Source of the DNA: an uncultured Bacilli bacterium
Lineage (GTDB): Bacteria; Bacillota_I; Bacilli_A; RFN20; CAG-826
Reading direction: 5' to 3'
Length of the DNA stretch: 39,713 nt
NCBI GenBank assembly: GCA_947625975.1
Contig: CANQQL010000010.1
Location: 1 to 39,713 of the forward strand
Position numbers and translations under genes: made by a program. Below the pieces are notes generated by a model. That model was given only the letters and a program-made list of their open reading frames with translations, was not told the origin of the DNA and made no database searches. Below are positions 27,818 through 37,056 of the stretch, one piece after another; the first letter of the stretch is position 1; each line of letters begins with the position of its first letter.

Positions 27818-28977
27818 AAATTATCTATCTTACCACTTCTTCAACAAATATTGACTATGAAACTATTTTAAAAAATTGTTTGGAAAGACCCAATCCTAGC
27901 AATCAGAATTTTCATAATGCCTTAATTCATGCTTTTGCATGTCATTTTAATGTCGAGGTATTTTCTACTTCACTAATCAATAGCAATAAATTACTGGATA
28001 ATTCTTTAAAGCACACAACATCTTTTGAAAATCATATTTGTTACAATTATCTTTCAATTCACGAAAATAAATTAAAAAATTATTTAAATATAAAAAAAGA
28101 ATTAACAAAAAAATTAAAAATTCAATTATCAAATACTAATAAAAATCAAATTCTCTTAGTTATAGATGCCATGAATTATACTTTGTCACGAATTGGCCAA
28201 ATATTTGCCAAAAAATACAAATTAAAAACTCTTGGTATTATAACTGACAACCCAAATTTAATTTCTAACTTATCCTCTAATGGTAAGAAACTTCTTCTAA
28301 AATCTTTTGCAAATTTTAATTATTATATATGCCTAAATGAAAATTTAAATTTACTAGCCAACAAACATAATAAACCACACATCATTATAAATGGAGTTTA
28401 TAACAAAACAACCAATAGCAAAATAAAACAATTTCCTGGTTATTTTTTCTTCGGTGGTTCTCTTTACGAAAAATATGGTATTAAGAATTTAATACATGGA
28501 TTTTTAAATACGGTAGGTGAATCTAAATTACTCATCGCCGGAGATGGTCCATTAAAAAATTATGTTGTGAATAAGTCAATCAAAAATCGTCGAATCGTGT
28601 ATCTTGGAACTATTTCACAAACTACATTACAGAGCTATGAAAATCATGCAATTGCCAATATAAATCCTCGCCCCTTTACAAAAGATTTGGATACATATTG
28701 TATCCCTTCAAAAGTTATTGAATACGCTGCTAGTAATGCCTTAACGATATCTACGCATCATTCCTTATTACATAAAGTTTTCGGCTCTTCAATAATTTGG
28801 ATTGAAGATGATGAAAAATCACTTACAGAGGCTATTGAAAATATTGTAAACATGAGTCAGGAAGAAAGAAAACTAAAAATATTCGATGCCAATTCTATCG
28901 CATATAAAAATTTCTCTGTAGATTCAGTTGCAATTATCATTAAAGATTTTCTTGACCAAATAGCCTTACTTTGCTAA
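27814..28977 (+). CDS. Glycosyltransferase family 4 protein
   Basis: Second GT-B glycosyltransferase (387 residues) of the cassette. The C-terminal half shows FGGSLYEKYGIKNLI, the LLIAGDGPLKNY nucleotide-binding strand-loop and IPSKVIEYAASNALTIST, where the Glu in the E-x7 region contacts the nucleotide-sugar. The N-terminal half is more divergent and Asn/Lys-rich. It is translationally coupled to the gene before it. Its last 12 bases overlap the convergent end of the third glycosyltransferase. Specificity unknown. Confidence 0.78.
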   Translation: MKIIYLTTSSTNIDYETILKNCLERPNPSNQNFHNALIHAFACHFNVEVFSTSLINSNKLLDNSLKHTTSFENHICYNYLSIHENKLKNYLNIKKELTKKLKIQLSNTNKNQILLVIDAMNYTLSRIGQIFAKKYKLKTLGIITDNPNLISNLSSNGKKLLLKSFANFNYYICLNENLNLLANKHNKPHIIINGVYNKTTNSKIKQFPGYFFFGGSLYEKYGIKNLIHGFLNTVGESKLLIAGDGPLKNYVVNKSIKNRRIVYLGTISQTTLQSYENHAIANINPRPFTKDLDTYCIPSKVIEYAASNALTISTHHSLLHKVFGSSIIWIEDDEKSLTEAIENIVNMSQEERKLKIFDANSIAYKNFSVDSVAIIIKDFLDQIALLC

Positions 28978-30165
28978 TTTTTCAAGCTCTGCTTCTATTT
29001 TTTTCATAATAATATCGTTCTGTAAATTATGCACATAATAATTGTAATTATTTTTAGCCATTTCATTTCTTTTTTCTAAAGAAAGCGAATTAAATTTAAT
29101 GAAAGCATTGGCAATGGAATTTATCTCGCAATCAGTTATGATACTTCCTTGTGCTTTTTTTAGCAAACTTCGTCCATCTCCATTTATTGCAGCAATAATT
29201 GGTCTCTTTTGCGACATATAAAAAGTTAACTTATTCGGAATTGTTTTGCCAACAATTCCATCATCCTTTAATCCAAGATATAAGGCATCACAATTATTAA
29301 AGTATTTAATGGCTTCGCCGCTTTGGATAGCCCCTAAATATATAATATTTTTCTCTAATTTTCTATTCTTTATTTCGCCTAACAAATAGTCTTTTAGCGA
29401 TCCTAATCCGATTATATGCATTCTTAGTTTTATTTTTTGACGACATAAATCAATGGCATCCACTAATTCTTCTATCATTTGTACTTTACCAATATTTCCG
29501 CAATATACTAAATTTAAGTAACTTTTATCATATTCAATCGATTCTTTAAATGAGGCAACTTTAAATTCATTTGTTAGCTGCGGCACATATTCACAATTAG
29601 AAATATCATAACCGATAACTGTTTTTAAATATTCGATAAAGGATGGTGAAGAGACAAGTATTTTATCAGTATTTTTGTAAAGTTCTTTCGACCACTTTAA
29701 AAGAATTTTATAAAAAAGACTATCTTTTTTAACCATTCCCGTGGCCACAACTGATTCCGGCCACAAATCTAAACAATGTAGAATATGTTTTATGTTATGT
29801 TTTTTTGCGTATTTTATGGCGGGTGCAATTGAAATTACCGGAGACAAAGATATCGAATATACAACATTGAAATCCTGATCCAATTGCTTTATAAACCTTT
29901 TTGCATTGAACCAATAAGATAAATAGTTTTGGATAATTGAAATTTTAGTACCTTTGCGAGGCAAAACTTTTACACGATAGACTTTAACACCATTATGAAT
30001 TTCAAAAAATTTCTTTTCATATCCAGGCACAATTTTATAATATCCATAGTTTGGTAAGCCAGTTAAAACAGTTACTTCATGACCTTGTTTAACTAGATGT
30101 TCAGCAACTAGAGCTACAGAAAACGGGTCAGGGTAATAGTACTGACTAACAATTAATATTTTCAT
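28966..30165 (-). CDS. Glycosyltransferase family 4 protein, WbuB/WcaI-like
   Basis: GT4 enzyme of 399 residues similar to WbuB/WcaI-type transferases of capsule and O-antigen clusters. Visible are MKILIVSQYYYPDPFS at the start, the HCLDLWPES stretch near residue 130 typical of this group, and LVYCGNIGKVQMIEEL, with GLGSLKDYLLGE and FNNCDALYLGL in the nucleotide-binding half. The ATG at 30165 is four bases after AGAGGTGAG; an in-frame GTG inside the site is less likely. It is transcribed against its neighbours, so it has its own promoter in the gap before the flippase. Confidence 0.85.
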   Translation of the reverse strand: MKILIVSQYYYPDPFSVALVAEHLVKQGHEVTVLTGLPNYGYYKIVPGYEKKFFEIHNGVKVYRVKVLPRKGTKISIIQNYLSYWFNAKRFIKQLDQDFNVVYSISLSPVISIAPAIKYAKKHNIKHILHCLDLWPESVVATGMVKKDSLFYKILLKWSKELYKNTDKILVSSPSFIEYLKTVIGYDISNCEYVPQLTNEFKVASFKESIEYDKSYLNLVYCGNIGKVQMIEELVDAIDLCRQKIKLRMHIIGLGSLKDYLLGEIKNRKLEKNIIYLGAIQSGEAIKYFNNCDALYLGLKDDGIVGKTIPNKLTFYMSQKRPIIAAINGDGRSLLKKAQGSIITDCEINSIANAFIKFNSLSLEKRNEMAKNNYNYYVHNLQNDIIMKKIEAELEKLAK

Positions 30166-30259
30166 GTCGCTCACCTCTTTTATATTTTAATATAAAAAGA
30201 TAATGTTTTATAGTAATTTAAATAATTTAAGCTATAATATGAACCATAAGGGGATAAAA

Positions 30260-31714
30260 ATGAAAGATAATATACGTTATAGTGTAATAGTAAATCTTAT
30301 TAGAACTCTTGTTCTGACACTTTTATCTTTTATCTCTTTTCCTTATGTTTGTAAAGCATTGGGTGCAAATGCTATGGGAACTTATACTTGGGCGAACACC
30401 TTTGTATATTATTTTTTAATAATTGCAAAATCCGGTATTCCCAATGTTGCTATCCGTGAATGTTCAAAGGTACAAGATAATAAAGAAAATTTATCTAGAA
30501 AAGTACAAGAATTTTTCCTTATTCAGGCTATATTAACAATTCTTTCTTTTGCCTTAATGTGCGCAATGGTATATAGTGTCAAAGAATTAACATCAATCAA
30601 AGAATTAATATTCATCTTAAGCATAAATTTTGTGGTCGGTGTCTTTTCTTTTGAATGGGTCTTTATCGCACTTGAAAAGCACTATTTTATTTCTTTTAGA
30701 TCAATTCTCACCTTAACAATTAGCACTATTTTAATTATAAGCTTAGTAAAAGGTCCAACAGATATATATTTATATGCTGTTTTAGCAATATTAAGCACAA
30801 TATTAACGGCAATTATAAATTGTATAGTTTTAAAGAAATATATAACTTTAAAATATGTCGGAAAATATGATTTTGCACAGTATATACGACCTATATTTAC
30901 AGTTTTCATTATTTCTTTAATTCTAACGCTTTATAATTCTACAGATTCCTTTATTTTAGGCTTTTTAGATTCAGGCAAATCATCTGTAGCAAGTTACTCC
31001 GTTGGCATAAAGAGTATTGAAATTATTATTACTTTAATCACTTCTCTAGATGCTGTTTTTATCCCTAGAGCAACAAAATATTGCAAAATGGAAAACAAAG
31101 TGTTTTTTCAAAACTTGACAAATTATGGTTTTAATATTTGTCTGTTTATAGCTATTCCCGGTATAGCCACAATGTCTATGCTCTCTAAACAAATAACTAA
31201 TTTAATTTCTAGTGGCGCTAGTGGCTATGAAAATGCAAATATTACTTTAATAATTCTCGTTTCTATGACCTTAACTTTTTCTCTTTCTGATATGATTTAT
31301 GAACAAATTCTTTTGCCAATGAAAAAGGAAAAGTATTATTTATTTACTATGCTGATGGGAACAATATTGAACATCGGTGGCTCAATATCTCTTGGTCTTT
31401 TATTTAAAGACAAACCCACTATTGGGGTAGCCATTGCGACAATGCTTGCCGATGTTATCGTTCTTTTAAATTTGCTTTTAATAGCAAAAGATTATGCCAT
31501 AAAAGCTTTATTTAATAAAAATTCTCTTAAGCTTCTAATTGCCGGAATTTTGGTAACAATCTCTTCTTTCTTATTAACTTACTTCTTAAAATTATCTGAT
31601 GTTTTATCAATCATTATTGTTGTGCTGGTGGGTGCTGTAATATATCTTGGCTCCTTGCTATTAATGAAAGAGAATTTAGTAATGTCCTTTGTTAATCGAA
31701 AAAATAAAGGATAA
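30260..31714 (+). CDS. Wzx-type oligosaccharide flippase (MATE/MOP superfamily)
   Basis: Polysaccharide-transport membrane protein of 484 residues, about 12-14 predicted membrane segments, that would flip lipid-linked oligosaccharides across the membrane. The N-terminus RYSVIVNLIRTLVLTLLSF and SFPYVCKALGANAMGTY is the classic Wzx/RfbX start, and TDSFILGFL near residue 235 fits the family's mid region. The ATG at 30260 follows AAGGGG by six bases, whereas the upstream in-frame ATG at 30203 lacks a site. It completes the surface polysaccharide cassette; no Wzy polymerase or initiating transferase is in the window. Confidence 0.87.
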   Translation: MKDNIRYSVIVNLIRTLVLTLLSFISFPYVCKALGANAMGTYTWANTFVYYFLIIAKSGIPNVAIRECSKVQDNKENLSRKVQEFFLIQAILTILSFALMCAMVYSVKELTSIKELIFILSINFVVGVFSFEWVFIALEKHYFISFRSILTLTISTILIISLVKGPTDIYLYAVLAILSTILTAIINCIVLKKYITLKYVGKYDFAQYIRPIFTVFIISLILTLYNSTDSFILGFLDSGKSSVASYSVGIKSIEIIITLITSLDAVFIPRATKYCKMENKVFFQNLTNYGFNICLFIAIPGIATMSMLSKQITNLISSGASGYENANITLIILVSMTLTFSLSDMIYEQILLPMKKEKYYLFTMLMGTILNIGGSISLGLLFKDKPTIGVAIATMLADVIVLLNLLLIAKDYAIKALFNKNSLKLLIAGILVTISSFLLTYFLKLSDVLSIIIVVLVGAVIYLGSLLLMKENLVMSFVNRKNKG

Positions 31715-31862
31715 CAAAAATTAAATATAAAGTCTAACATTATTATTTCTCTGTAAACCATACACAAAAGGTATCACCTTGTTGGCCTGCTCTAATTAAT
31801 TATTCTTTTTGATTTTTTTATAAACACAAAAATTCTATTATCACGAAACGATACAAAATAAT

Positions 31863-33230
31863 TTATTTTTTTAAGTATAGCGAAGCAATTGTCTCGACAT
31901 GAAACGTCATCGGGAACATATCAACCGGAGTTAGTGAATCAATTTTATATAATTTGCTTAAATATGCTGCATCCCTTGCTAAGGTGCTAGGATCACAAGA
32001 AACATAGATTATTTTCTTTGGTTTAAGTTTTAATAATGAATCTAAAAATGATTTATCTAATCCTTTTCTCGGGGGATCAACAAAAACTACATCTGGCTTT
32101 TGATGTTTTTCTTCAAGCTCCATAATAAATTTTGAAGAATCTTCTGCAAAATACTCCGCATTAGTAATACCATTTAATCTTGCATTATTTTTCGCATCTT
32201 TAATTGCCTCTTTTATTATTTCTACACCTATAACATGTTCAGCATTTCTTGCCGCAATGAGCCCAATTGTGCCTATTCCGCAATAAGCATCTAAAACCAA
32301 TTCCTTGCCGGTAAGGTTTGCCTTTTCAATGGCAAGTCGATAAAGTTTTTCTGTTTGAGTTGGATTCACTTGATAAAATGATTTAGAAGAAATTTGAAAT
32401 TTTACTCCACATAATTCATCTAAAATAAATCCTTTGCCTAATAATATTTTCTCTTTTTCGCCAATTATTACATTAGTATCTCTTTTGTTTATATTTTGCA
32501 CAATTGTTGTAATTTCCGGACAAGCCTTATGTAAATCTTTAACAAGATTTCCTCTTCCCGGAAATGAATCAGCATTAGTAACAAGCACGAGCATAATTTG
32601 AGGATAATATTTACTTGTTCTTATCAAGCAATGTCTTATTATTCCGGAACGCGTTTCTTCATCATAGGGAGAAATCTTATGTTTTTTCATAAGTATTTTT
32701 AATGTATCAACAATTTTTGTAGCTCTTGAATCTTCAATATAACATTTGTTAATTGGAATTATTTCATGTGAATTGGTGCGATAAAATCCCGAAATTATTT
32801 CTTTCTTTTGATTTAAGCCCAGAGGCATTTGAATTTTATTACGATAAAAATAAGGATTTTCCATTCCAATCGTGTCTTCTGCTTTCACTTGCAAATGCCC
32901 TATCTTATAAAACGCATCTTCAACTTTTCTCTTTTTAAACGCTAATTGTTTGGAATAATTAAGATTTTGAAAACAACAACCCCCGCATGCTGTGGCCACC
33001 GGACATTGAGGTTTAATCCGATCATCCGATAAATTATAAAGTTTAATAATTTTTCCAAAAAACATTTCGCTTTTTTCAAAATTTAACTTGATATCTGCTT
33101 TTTCACCCAATAATAAAGCATCAACAAAGACAGGCTTTGTCGAAGTTTTGACTATCCCTTTACCATCATACGTATAATCAACACATATTCCGGTAATGGT
33201 TCCTAAATCATAATTTTTCTTCTTTTTCAT
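31863..33230 (-). CDS. 23S rRNA (uracil-5-)-methyltransferase, RumA/RlmD-like
   Basis: Methylates uridine C5 in 23S rRNA with SAM. The protein has 455 residues. An N-terminal TRAM domain (about 5-65) precedes a 4Fe-4S motif (Cys76-x5-Cys82-x2-Cys85, with Cys86 and a later Cys), then a SAM-binding LVLDAYCGIGTIGL stretch near residue 315, DPPRKGLD and VSCDPSTLARD with the catalytic Cys near 412. In B. subtilis the single enzyme RlmCD modifies two sites; which sites apply here is unknown. No clear ribosome site precedes the ATG. It lies 45 bases behind metG on the same strand. Confidence 0.9.
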   Translation of the reverse strand: MKKKKNYDLGTITGICVDYTYDGKGIVKTSTKPVFVDALLLGEKADIKLNFEKSEMFFGKIIKLYNLSDDRIKPQCPVATACGGCCFQNLNYSKQLAFKKRKVEDAFYKIGHLQVKAEDTIGMENPYFYRNKIQMPLGLNQKKEIISGFYRTNSHEIIPINKCYIEDSRATKIVDTLKILMKKHKISPYDEETRSGIIRHCLIRTSKYYPQIMLVLVTNADSFPGRGNLVKDLHKACPEITTIVQNINKRDTNVIIGEKEKILLGKGFILDELCGVKFQISSKSFYQVNPTQTEKLYRLAIEKANLTGKELVLDAYCGIGTIGLIAARNAEHVIGVEIIKEAIKDAKNNARLNGITNAEYFAEDSSKFIMELEEKHQKPDVVFVDPPRKGLDKSFLDSLLKLKPKKIIYVSCDPSTLARDAAYLSKLYKIDSLTPVDMFPMTFHVETIASLYLKK

Positions 33231-33275
33231 ATGCTATTATTATTTAAATATCTAACTAAACGTGTGTTATGTAAA

Positions 33276-34862
33276 TTATTTGTTTTTCATTAATTCTTTG
33301 ATGTACTCAGTTTCTTTTATAACATCCAAACGAGGAAATAACGGATCGATTTTATGAACTTTAAGATTGCTTACCTTGCCAAATTCATAAATGTTTTTAT
33401 ATTCCCTTAACTCGTTACTTACTCCGAGTGCATCTAAAGCTTTATCTGCAGCATGAATTAAAACAGGTTTTAACATTATCGAACTTACATATATTACATT
33501 CGCTAAATGGCTCATCACCGAAGCAAGCTCTTTTATTTTTTCTTTATCTTTGGCCAAGGACCAAGGCGCTGTCTCATCAATGTATTTATTTGCTCGTGAC
33601 ACAAGATCCATGACCGCTATAAAAGAATCAGTTATATGAAGATTTTCAAAACCTTCTTCATATTTTGTTATTGTTTCTTTAACTGAGTCTCTTAAAGATT
33701 GATCAAACTCAGTAACGTTACCAACATAGGTAGGTATTACGCCATTGAAATATTTTTCAATCATTGATACAGTACGGCTTAATAAATTCCCATAATCATT
33801 TGCCAAATCCATATTTAAACGCTCCACAAATTGCTCTGGTGAGAACGTTCCATCCTGTCCAAAAATTGTTTCTCTAACGAGGTAATATCGCACAGCGTCA
33901 ACACCATATTTTTCGATTAAAGGATAAGGATTCACAACATTTCCCTTAGACTTTGACATCTTGCCATCTTTCATCATTAAAAGGCCATGTACAAATACTT
34001 TATCCGGAAGTCTTAAATCCAAAGCCATTAATAAAACCGGCCAGTAAATTGTATGAAATCTTGTAATATCATTACCGATAACGTGTACAATTTCTGTGTT
34101 TTCTCCCCAAAATTCTTGGAATTTTTTTACATCATCACTTAAATACCCTAAAGCCGAAATATAGTTTACCAAGGCATCAATCCAGACATAAATTATATGC
34201 TTGGGATTTTCTCTTATAGGAACTCCCCAACTAAAAGAAGTGCGGGAAATACATAAATCTTCAAGTCCGGGTTTAATAAAAGTATTAAGCATTTCATTTT
34301 TACGAGATTCCGGATAAATAAAATCGGGATGTTCTTCATAAAACCTTAATAATCGATCGACATATTTGCTGACTTTAAAGAAATACGCCTCTTCTTCGGC
34401 TTCATGTACTTTTCGACCACAATCGGGGCATATATGTTCTTCTCCGACTTGGGTATCAGTCCAAAACGATTCACAAGGTGTACAATACCAACCTTTATAC
34501 TTACCTAAATAAATATCACCTTGTTCTAACAACCGCGAAAATATCTTTTGCACGACAATTGTATGTCTTTTTTGTGAAGTACGAATAAAATCATCATTAG
34601 TTATTTCTAAAGCTTTCCATAAATTTTGAATGCCTTCAACTATCTCATCGACAAATTCTTGAGGAGTCATGCCTTTTGCATTAGCATTTTTTTCAATTTT
34701 TTCACCATGCTCATCGGCACCTGTTAAAAAATATGTATTATAGCCTCGATATCTTCGATAACGGGCAATAGCATCGCAACATGTTGTACAATAAGCATGT
34801 CCTATATGTAAGTTGGCACTTGGGTAATATATTGGCGTTGTAATATAATAATTTTTTTTCAT
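33276..34862 (-). CDS. metG: Methionyl-tRNA synthetase
   Basis: Class I synthetase charging tRNA-Met. HIGH is at residues 19-22 in PSANLHIGHAY, the zinc-type knuckle pair CTPCESFW ... CPDCG lies near 125-150, KMSKSKGN is near 300, and the anticodon domain ends with DETAPWSLAKDKE and LFPRLD. The protein stops at 528 residues, so the C-terminal Trbp111-type dimerisation domain of the 660-residue Bacillus enzyme is absent; shorter MetRS forms are known in several groups. A terminator for rpmE lies between it and rpmE. Confidence 0.95.
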   Translation of the reverse strand: MKKNYYITTPIYYPSANLHIGHAYCTTCCDAIARYRRYRGYNTYFLTGADEHGEKIEKNANAKGMTPQEFVDEIVEGIQNLWKALEITNDDFIRTSQKRHTIVVQKIFSRLLEQGDIYLGKYKGWYCTPCESFWTDTQVGEEHICPDCGRKVHEAEEEAYFFKVSKYVDRLLRFYEEHPDFIYPESRKNEMLNTFIKPGLEDLCISRTSFSWGVPIRENPKHIIYVWIDALVNYISALGYLSDDVKKFQEFWGENTEIVHVIGNDITRFHTIYWPVLLMALDLRLPDKVFVHGLLMMKDGKMSKSKGNVVNPYPLIEKYGVDAVRYYLVRETIFGQDGTFSPEQFVERLNMDLANDYGNLLSRTVSMIEKYFNGVIPTYVGNVTEFDQSLRDSVKETITKYEEGFENLHITDSFIAVMDLVSRANKYIDETAPWSLAKDKEKIKELASVMSHLANVIYVSSIMLKPVLIHAADKALDALGVSNELREYKNIYEFGKVSNLKVHKIDPLFPRLDVIKETEYIKELMKNK

Positions 34863-34888
34863 AACGAAACCTCCGTTTTGTAAAAATA

Positions 34889-34915
34889 AAACCGTTATCG
34901 CGTTGATAACGGTTT
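34889..34915 (-). terminator. Intrinsic terminator after rpmE
   Basis: A perfect 11-bp stem (34889-34899 with 34905-34915, AAACCGTTATC and complement) has a 5-base loop and is followed by TTTTATTTTT on the minus strand. It lies 11 bases past the rpmE stop, and separates it from metG. Confidence 0.85.
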
Positions 34916-34926
34916 AAGATTGAAAA

Positions 34927-35133
34927 CTATTTTTTAATTCCGTATTTCTTCATGAAACGATCAACGCGACCATCAGTTTGGGTAAAGCGTTGTTTACCAG
35001 TATAAAATGGATGGCAATTTGAGCAAGTATCAACACGAATTTCTTTTAATGTTGAACCTGTTTCAAATGTTGCACCACATGATACACATGTAACTGTGCA
35101 TTTATGGTATTCTGGGTGAATATCTTTTTTCAT
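34927..35133 (-). CDS. rpmE: 50S ribosomal protein L31 (zinc-binding type)
   Basis: Bridge protein of the large ribosomal subunit. The 68-residue protein starts [14 protein letters not shown] and has the four zinc ligands Cys16, Cys19, Cys37 and Cys40 (the latter in [10 protein letters not shown]), so it is the zinc-dependent C+ type rather than the zinc-free paralogue. The ATG follows GGAAGGAG. A hairpin precedes this site (see separate entry). It is separated from metG by its own terminator. Confidence 0.95.
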   Translation of the reverse strand: MKKDIHPEYHKCTVTCVSCGATFETGSTLKEIRVDTCSNCHPFYTGKQRFTQTDGRVDRFMKKYGIKK

Positions 35134-35149
35134 AATAATTCTCCTTCCG

Positions 35150-35176
35150 CCTTAAGCAATTTATGTAAGCTTAAAG
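35150..35176 (-). promoter_or_regulatory. Hairpin in the rpmE leader
   Basis: On the minus strand CTTTAAGC (35176-35169) pairs with GCTTAAGG (35157-35150), an 8-bp stem with one G-T wobble and an 11-base loop. It ends right before the GGAAGGAG ribosome site of rpmE, where a ribosomal protein leader could act. Too short to name a family. Confidence 0.35.
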
Positions 35177-35191
35177 AAAGTTTGCGATGTA

Positions 35192-35221
35192 AATATACCA
35201 TAATTTATTGATTGTAATCAA
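35192..35221 (-). promoter_or_regulatory. Candidate sigma-A promoter of rpmE
   Basis: TTGATT at 35216-35221 and TATATT at 35192-35197 on the minus strand are 18 bases apart. The predicted start near 35185 leaves a leader of about 50 bases. Confidence 0.5.
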
Positions 35222-35247
35222 TAGTAATTAAAAATTTCTTGTTAATT

Positions 35248-35326
35248 ATTGTTAATCTCAATCGAAAAAGCAACACATGATGAGAAAAGGTGTTGCGATA
35301 TGAATTGTAATGAATAAAATGTTAAA
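35248..35326 (+). repeat. Interspersed hairpin repeat, copy A
   Basis: About 79 bases that recur at 39637-39713, with five substitutions and a few one- or two-base gaps near the 3' end. Its core is a 7-bp inverted repeat, GCAACAC and GTGTTGC, with a 13-base loop. On the minus strand the hairpin is followed by TTTTTCG, so it looks like an intrinsic terminator in that direction. On the plus strand the right arm overlaps AAAAGGTG, seven bases ahead of an ATG with a five-codon frame (MNCNE). It lies in the gap between rpmE and tldD. Confidence 0.75.
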
Positions 35327-35640
35327 ATCAAATAAGGTGTGCATAAGTATTTTACAATTTATTAAAAGCGCTTTCTATAAATGAGAGATTATTTGACAAT
35401 TGATCATATAATCTTTTGTATTCATTCACAAGCAATCAGCAAATTTGAAAATAGTGCTAATTTGATAAGCAAAAAATGCTTTAAAAGTAGTTCTATAATT
35501 TTAATTTTCATAAAATCGCCCAAAAAAATACAATATATTTTTTAAAATTCAAATGTGGTATGCTATTTAATTAAGCAAAAAATTAAAAAATAAATGTGCA
35601 ATTTAAGGCATAAATATTATTTCTTGTGGTATAATGCTAT
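35327..35640. other. AT-rich intergenic stretch upstream of tldD
   Basis: No gene is visible between the repeat and tldD. The stretch holds a 10-bp palindrome AAAGCGCTTT near 35365, and two related promoter-like texts: TGTGGTATGCTAT at 35554-35566 and TGTGGTATAATGCTAT at 35625-35640. The remaining sequence is A/T runs. It may contain regulatory sites for tldD, or nothing. Confidence 0.45.
35627..35635 (+). promoter_or_regulatory. Extended -10 promoter of tldD-pmbA
   Basis: TGGTATAAT at 35627-35635 is a TG-extended -10 box about 24 bases before the tldD ATG. There is no clear -35. An AGGAGG ribosome site follows, seven bases before the ATG. Confidence 0.55.
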
Positions 35641-35658
35641 CGATTAGGAGGAAAATTT

Positions 35659-37056
35659 ATGATATCAAAATCACAGGCCATTGAAATTTTAAATGCCGGT
35701 CTTGCCACAGGTGCAGATTTTGTCGAAATTTTCATTGAAGAAAAATACAATAATAATCTTAGTATTGATAATGATAAAATTGAGACCATTTCTTCTGGAA
35801 TAATCTATGGTGCCGGTATCAGACTTTTAAGAGATTTACGTAGTGTCTATGGTTATACCAATGATTTATCTAAGAAAAGTCTATTAACACTAGCTTCAAC
35901 CTTAGCCGCTTCCTTTCAAGGAGAAAGAATCTTAGAAGTCAAAAAATTAACTAAACAAAAAGTCAAAAATGTTCACACAACCTCACGTCATTTAAATGAA
36001 GTTACTAAAGAAGAAAAAATTTCCTTTATTACAAAAATTTCTGACGAAATGAAACAATTTGGAGATAAAATCGTGCGTCGAATTGTTTCTTTTGGTGATA
36101 ATACTCAAAAAATCGTTATCATAAACTCTGATGGCAAGATTTTTGAAGACACTCGCGAACGTGGTCGATTATACATTAGTGCTTTGACGTCTGACAAAAA
36201 TGGTATCGAAAGTAGCGGTGTCGGTCCAGGAGCTTCGAAGGGTTTTGAATATTTTGAAAAAGAAATAGATGCCCTAGCGCTTGCACGCAATGTTTGCGAA
36301 GTGGCGATTAAAAAATTGACTGCCAAAGAATGTCCATCTGGCAAAATGCCTGTTGTTATTGGAAACGGATTTGGTGGAGTTATTTTTCATGAAGCTTGCG
36401 GTCATCCTTTAGAAGCATCTTCTGTTTCAAAGAATTTATCAGTTTTTGCTAATAAATTAGGTCAGCAAATTGCTGCGCCGGTAGTAACCGCTATTGATGA
36501 TGGAACAATTGTTAATGAATGGGGTTCTAATAATATTGATGATGAAGGAAACAAAACTCAAAAAACCACTTTAATAAAAGATGGTATTCTTGTAAATTAC
36601 CTAATCGACAATTTTAATGGACGCCGCATGGGAATGAAGGGTAATGGTGCTTGTCGTAGACAATCATATGCTTTTGAACCAACTTCCCGTATGTCAAACA
36701 CTTATATCGCGGCTGGTAAATCAACCGTAGATGAAATAATTAAAACTGTCAAATTAGGACTATATGCCAAATCTTTAGGTGGTGGTTCGGTTAATCCAAC
36801 AACCGGCGATTTTAACTTTGCAGCCGATGAAGCCTATATGATTCGTAATGGAAAAATTGCCGAAATGGTTAAAGGTGCGACATTAATAGGCAACGGAGCC
36901 GAAGTATTGCTAAATATTGATATGGTTGGAAATGATATTAAACTGGCGCAAGGAATGTGCGGTGCATCTTCAGGAAGCATTCCTGTTGATGTCGGTCAAC
37001 CAACAATTAGAGTATCAGAAATAACTGTCGGAGGACGAGGAGGAGCGTTAAAATGA
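35659..37056 (+). CDS. tldD: Metallopeptidase TldD
   Basis: Catalytic subunit of the TldD-TldE (PmbA) protease, which degrades short or unfolded peptides and in some bacteria matures antibiotic peptides. The 465-residue protein has the zinc motif HEACGH at residues 244-249 and the family's C-terminal glycine-rich text, ending VSEITVGGRGGALK. A PTTGDFNFAADEAYMI stretch near 380-395 is also typical. It starts with MISKSQAIEIL after an ideal AGGAGG site. It overlaps pmbA by 4 bases (ATGA). No antibiotic peptide gene is recognisable next to it. Confidence 0.93.
   Translation: MISKSQAIEILNAGLATGADFVEIFIEEKYNNNLSIDNDKIETISSGIIYGAGIRLLRDLRSVYGYTNDLSKKSLLTLASTLAASFQGERILEVKKLTKQKVKNVHTTSRHLNEVTKEEKISFITKISDEMKQFGDKIVRRIVSFGDNTQKIVIINSDGKIFEDTRERGRLYISALTSDKNGIESSGVGPGASKGFEYFEKEIDALALARNVCEVAIKKLTAKECPSGKMPVVIGNGFGGVIFHEACGHPLEASSVSKNLSVFANKLGQQIAAPVVTAIDDGTIVNEWGSNNIDDEGNKTQKTTLIKDGILVNYLIDNFNGRRMGMKGNGACRRQSYAFEPTSRMSNTYIAAGKSTVDEIIKTVKLGLYAKSLGGGSVNPTTGDFNFAADEAYMIRNGKIAEMVKGATLIGNGAEVLLNIDMVGNDIKLAQGMCGASSGSIPVDVGQPTIRVSEITVGGRGGALK

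Noticed and set aside
26750-31714. Prophage or integrative element carrying the polysaccharide genes
   Set aside because: No integrase, phage gene, tRNA target or direct repeats at the borders were seen.
31715-31862. Small hairpin (AAGGTATCACCTT) after the flippase as a terminator
   Set aside because: The stem is only five bases and has no T run; not strong enough to list.
35134-35658. A structural RNA such as tmRNA or tRNA in the 525-base gap
   Set aside because: No cloverleaf, CCA end or tag-like frame is visible; the region is explained by a repeat, promoters and A/T runs.
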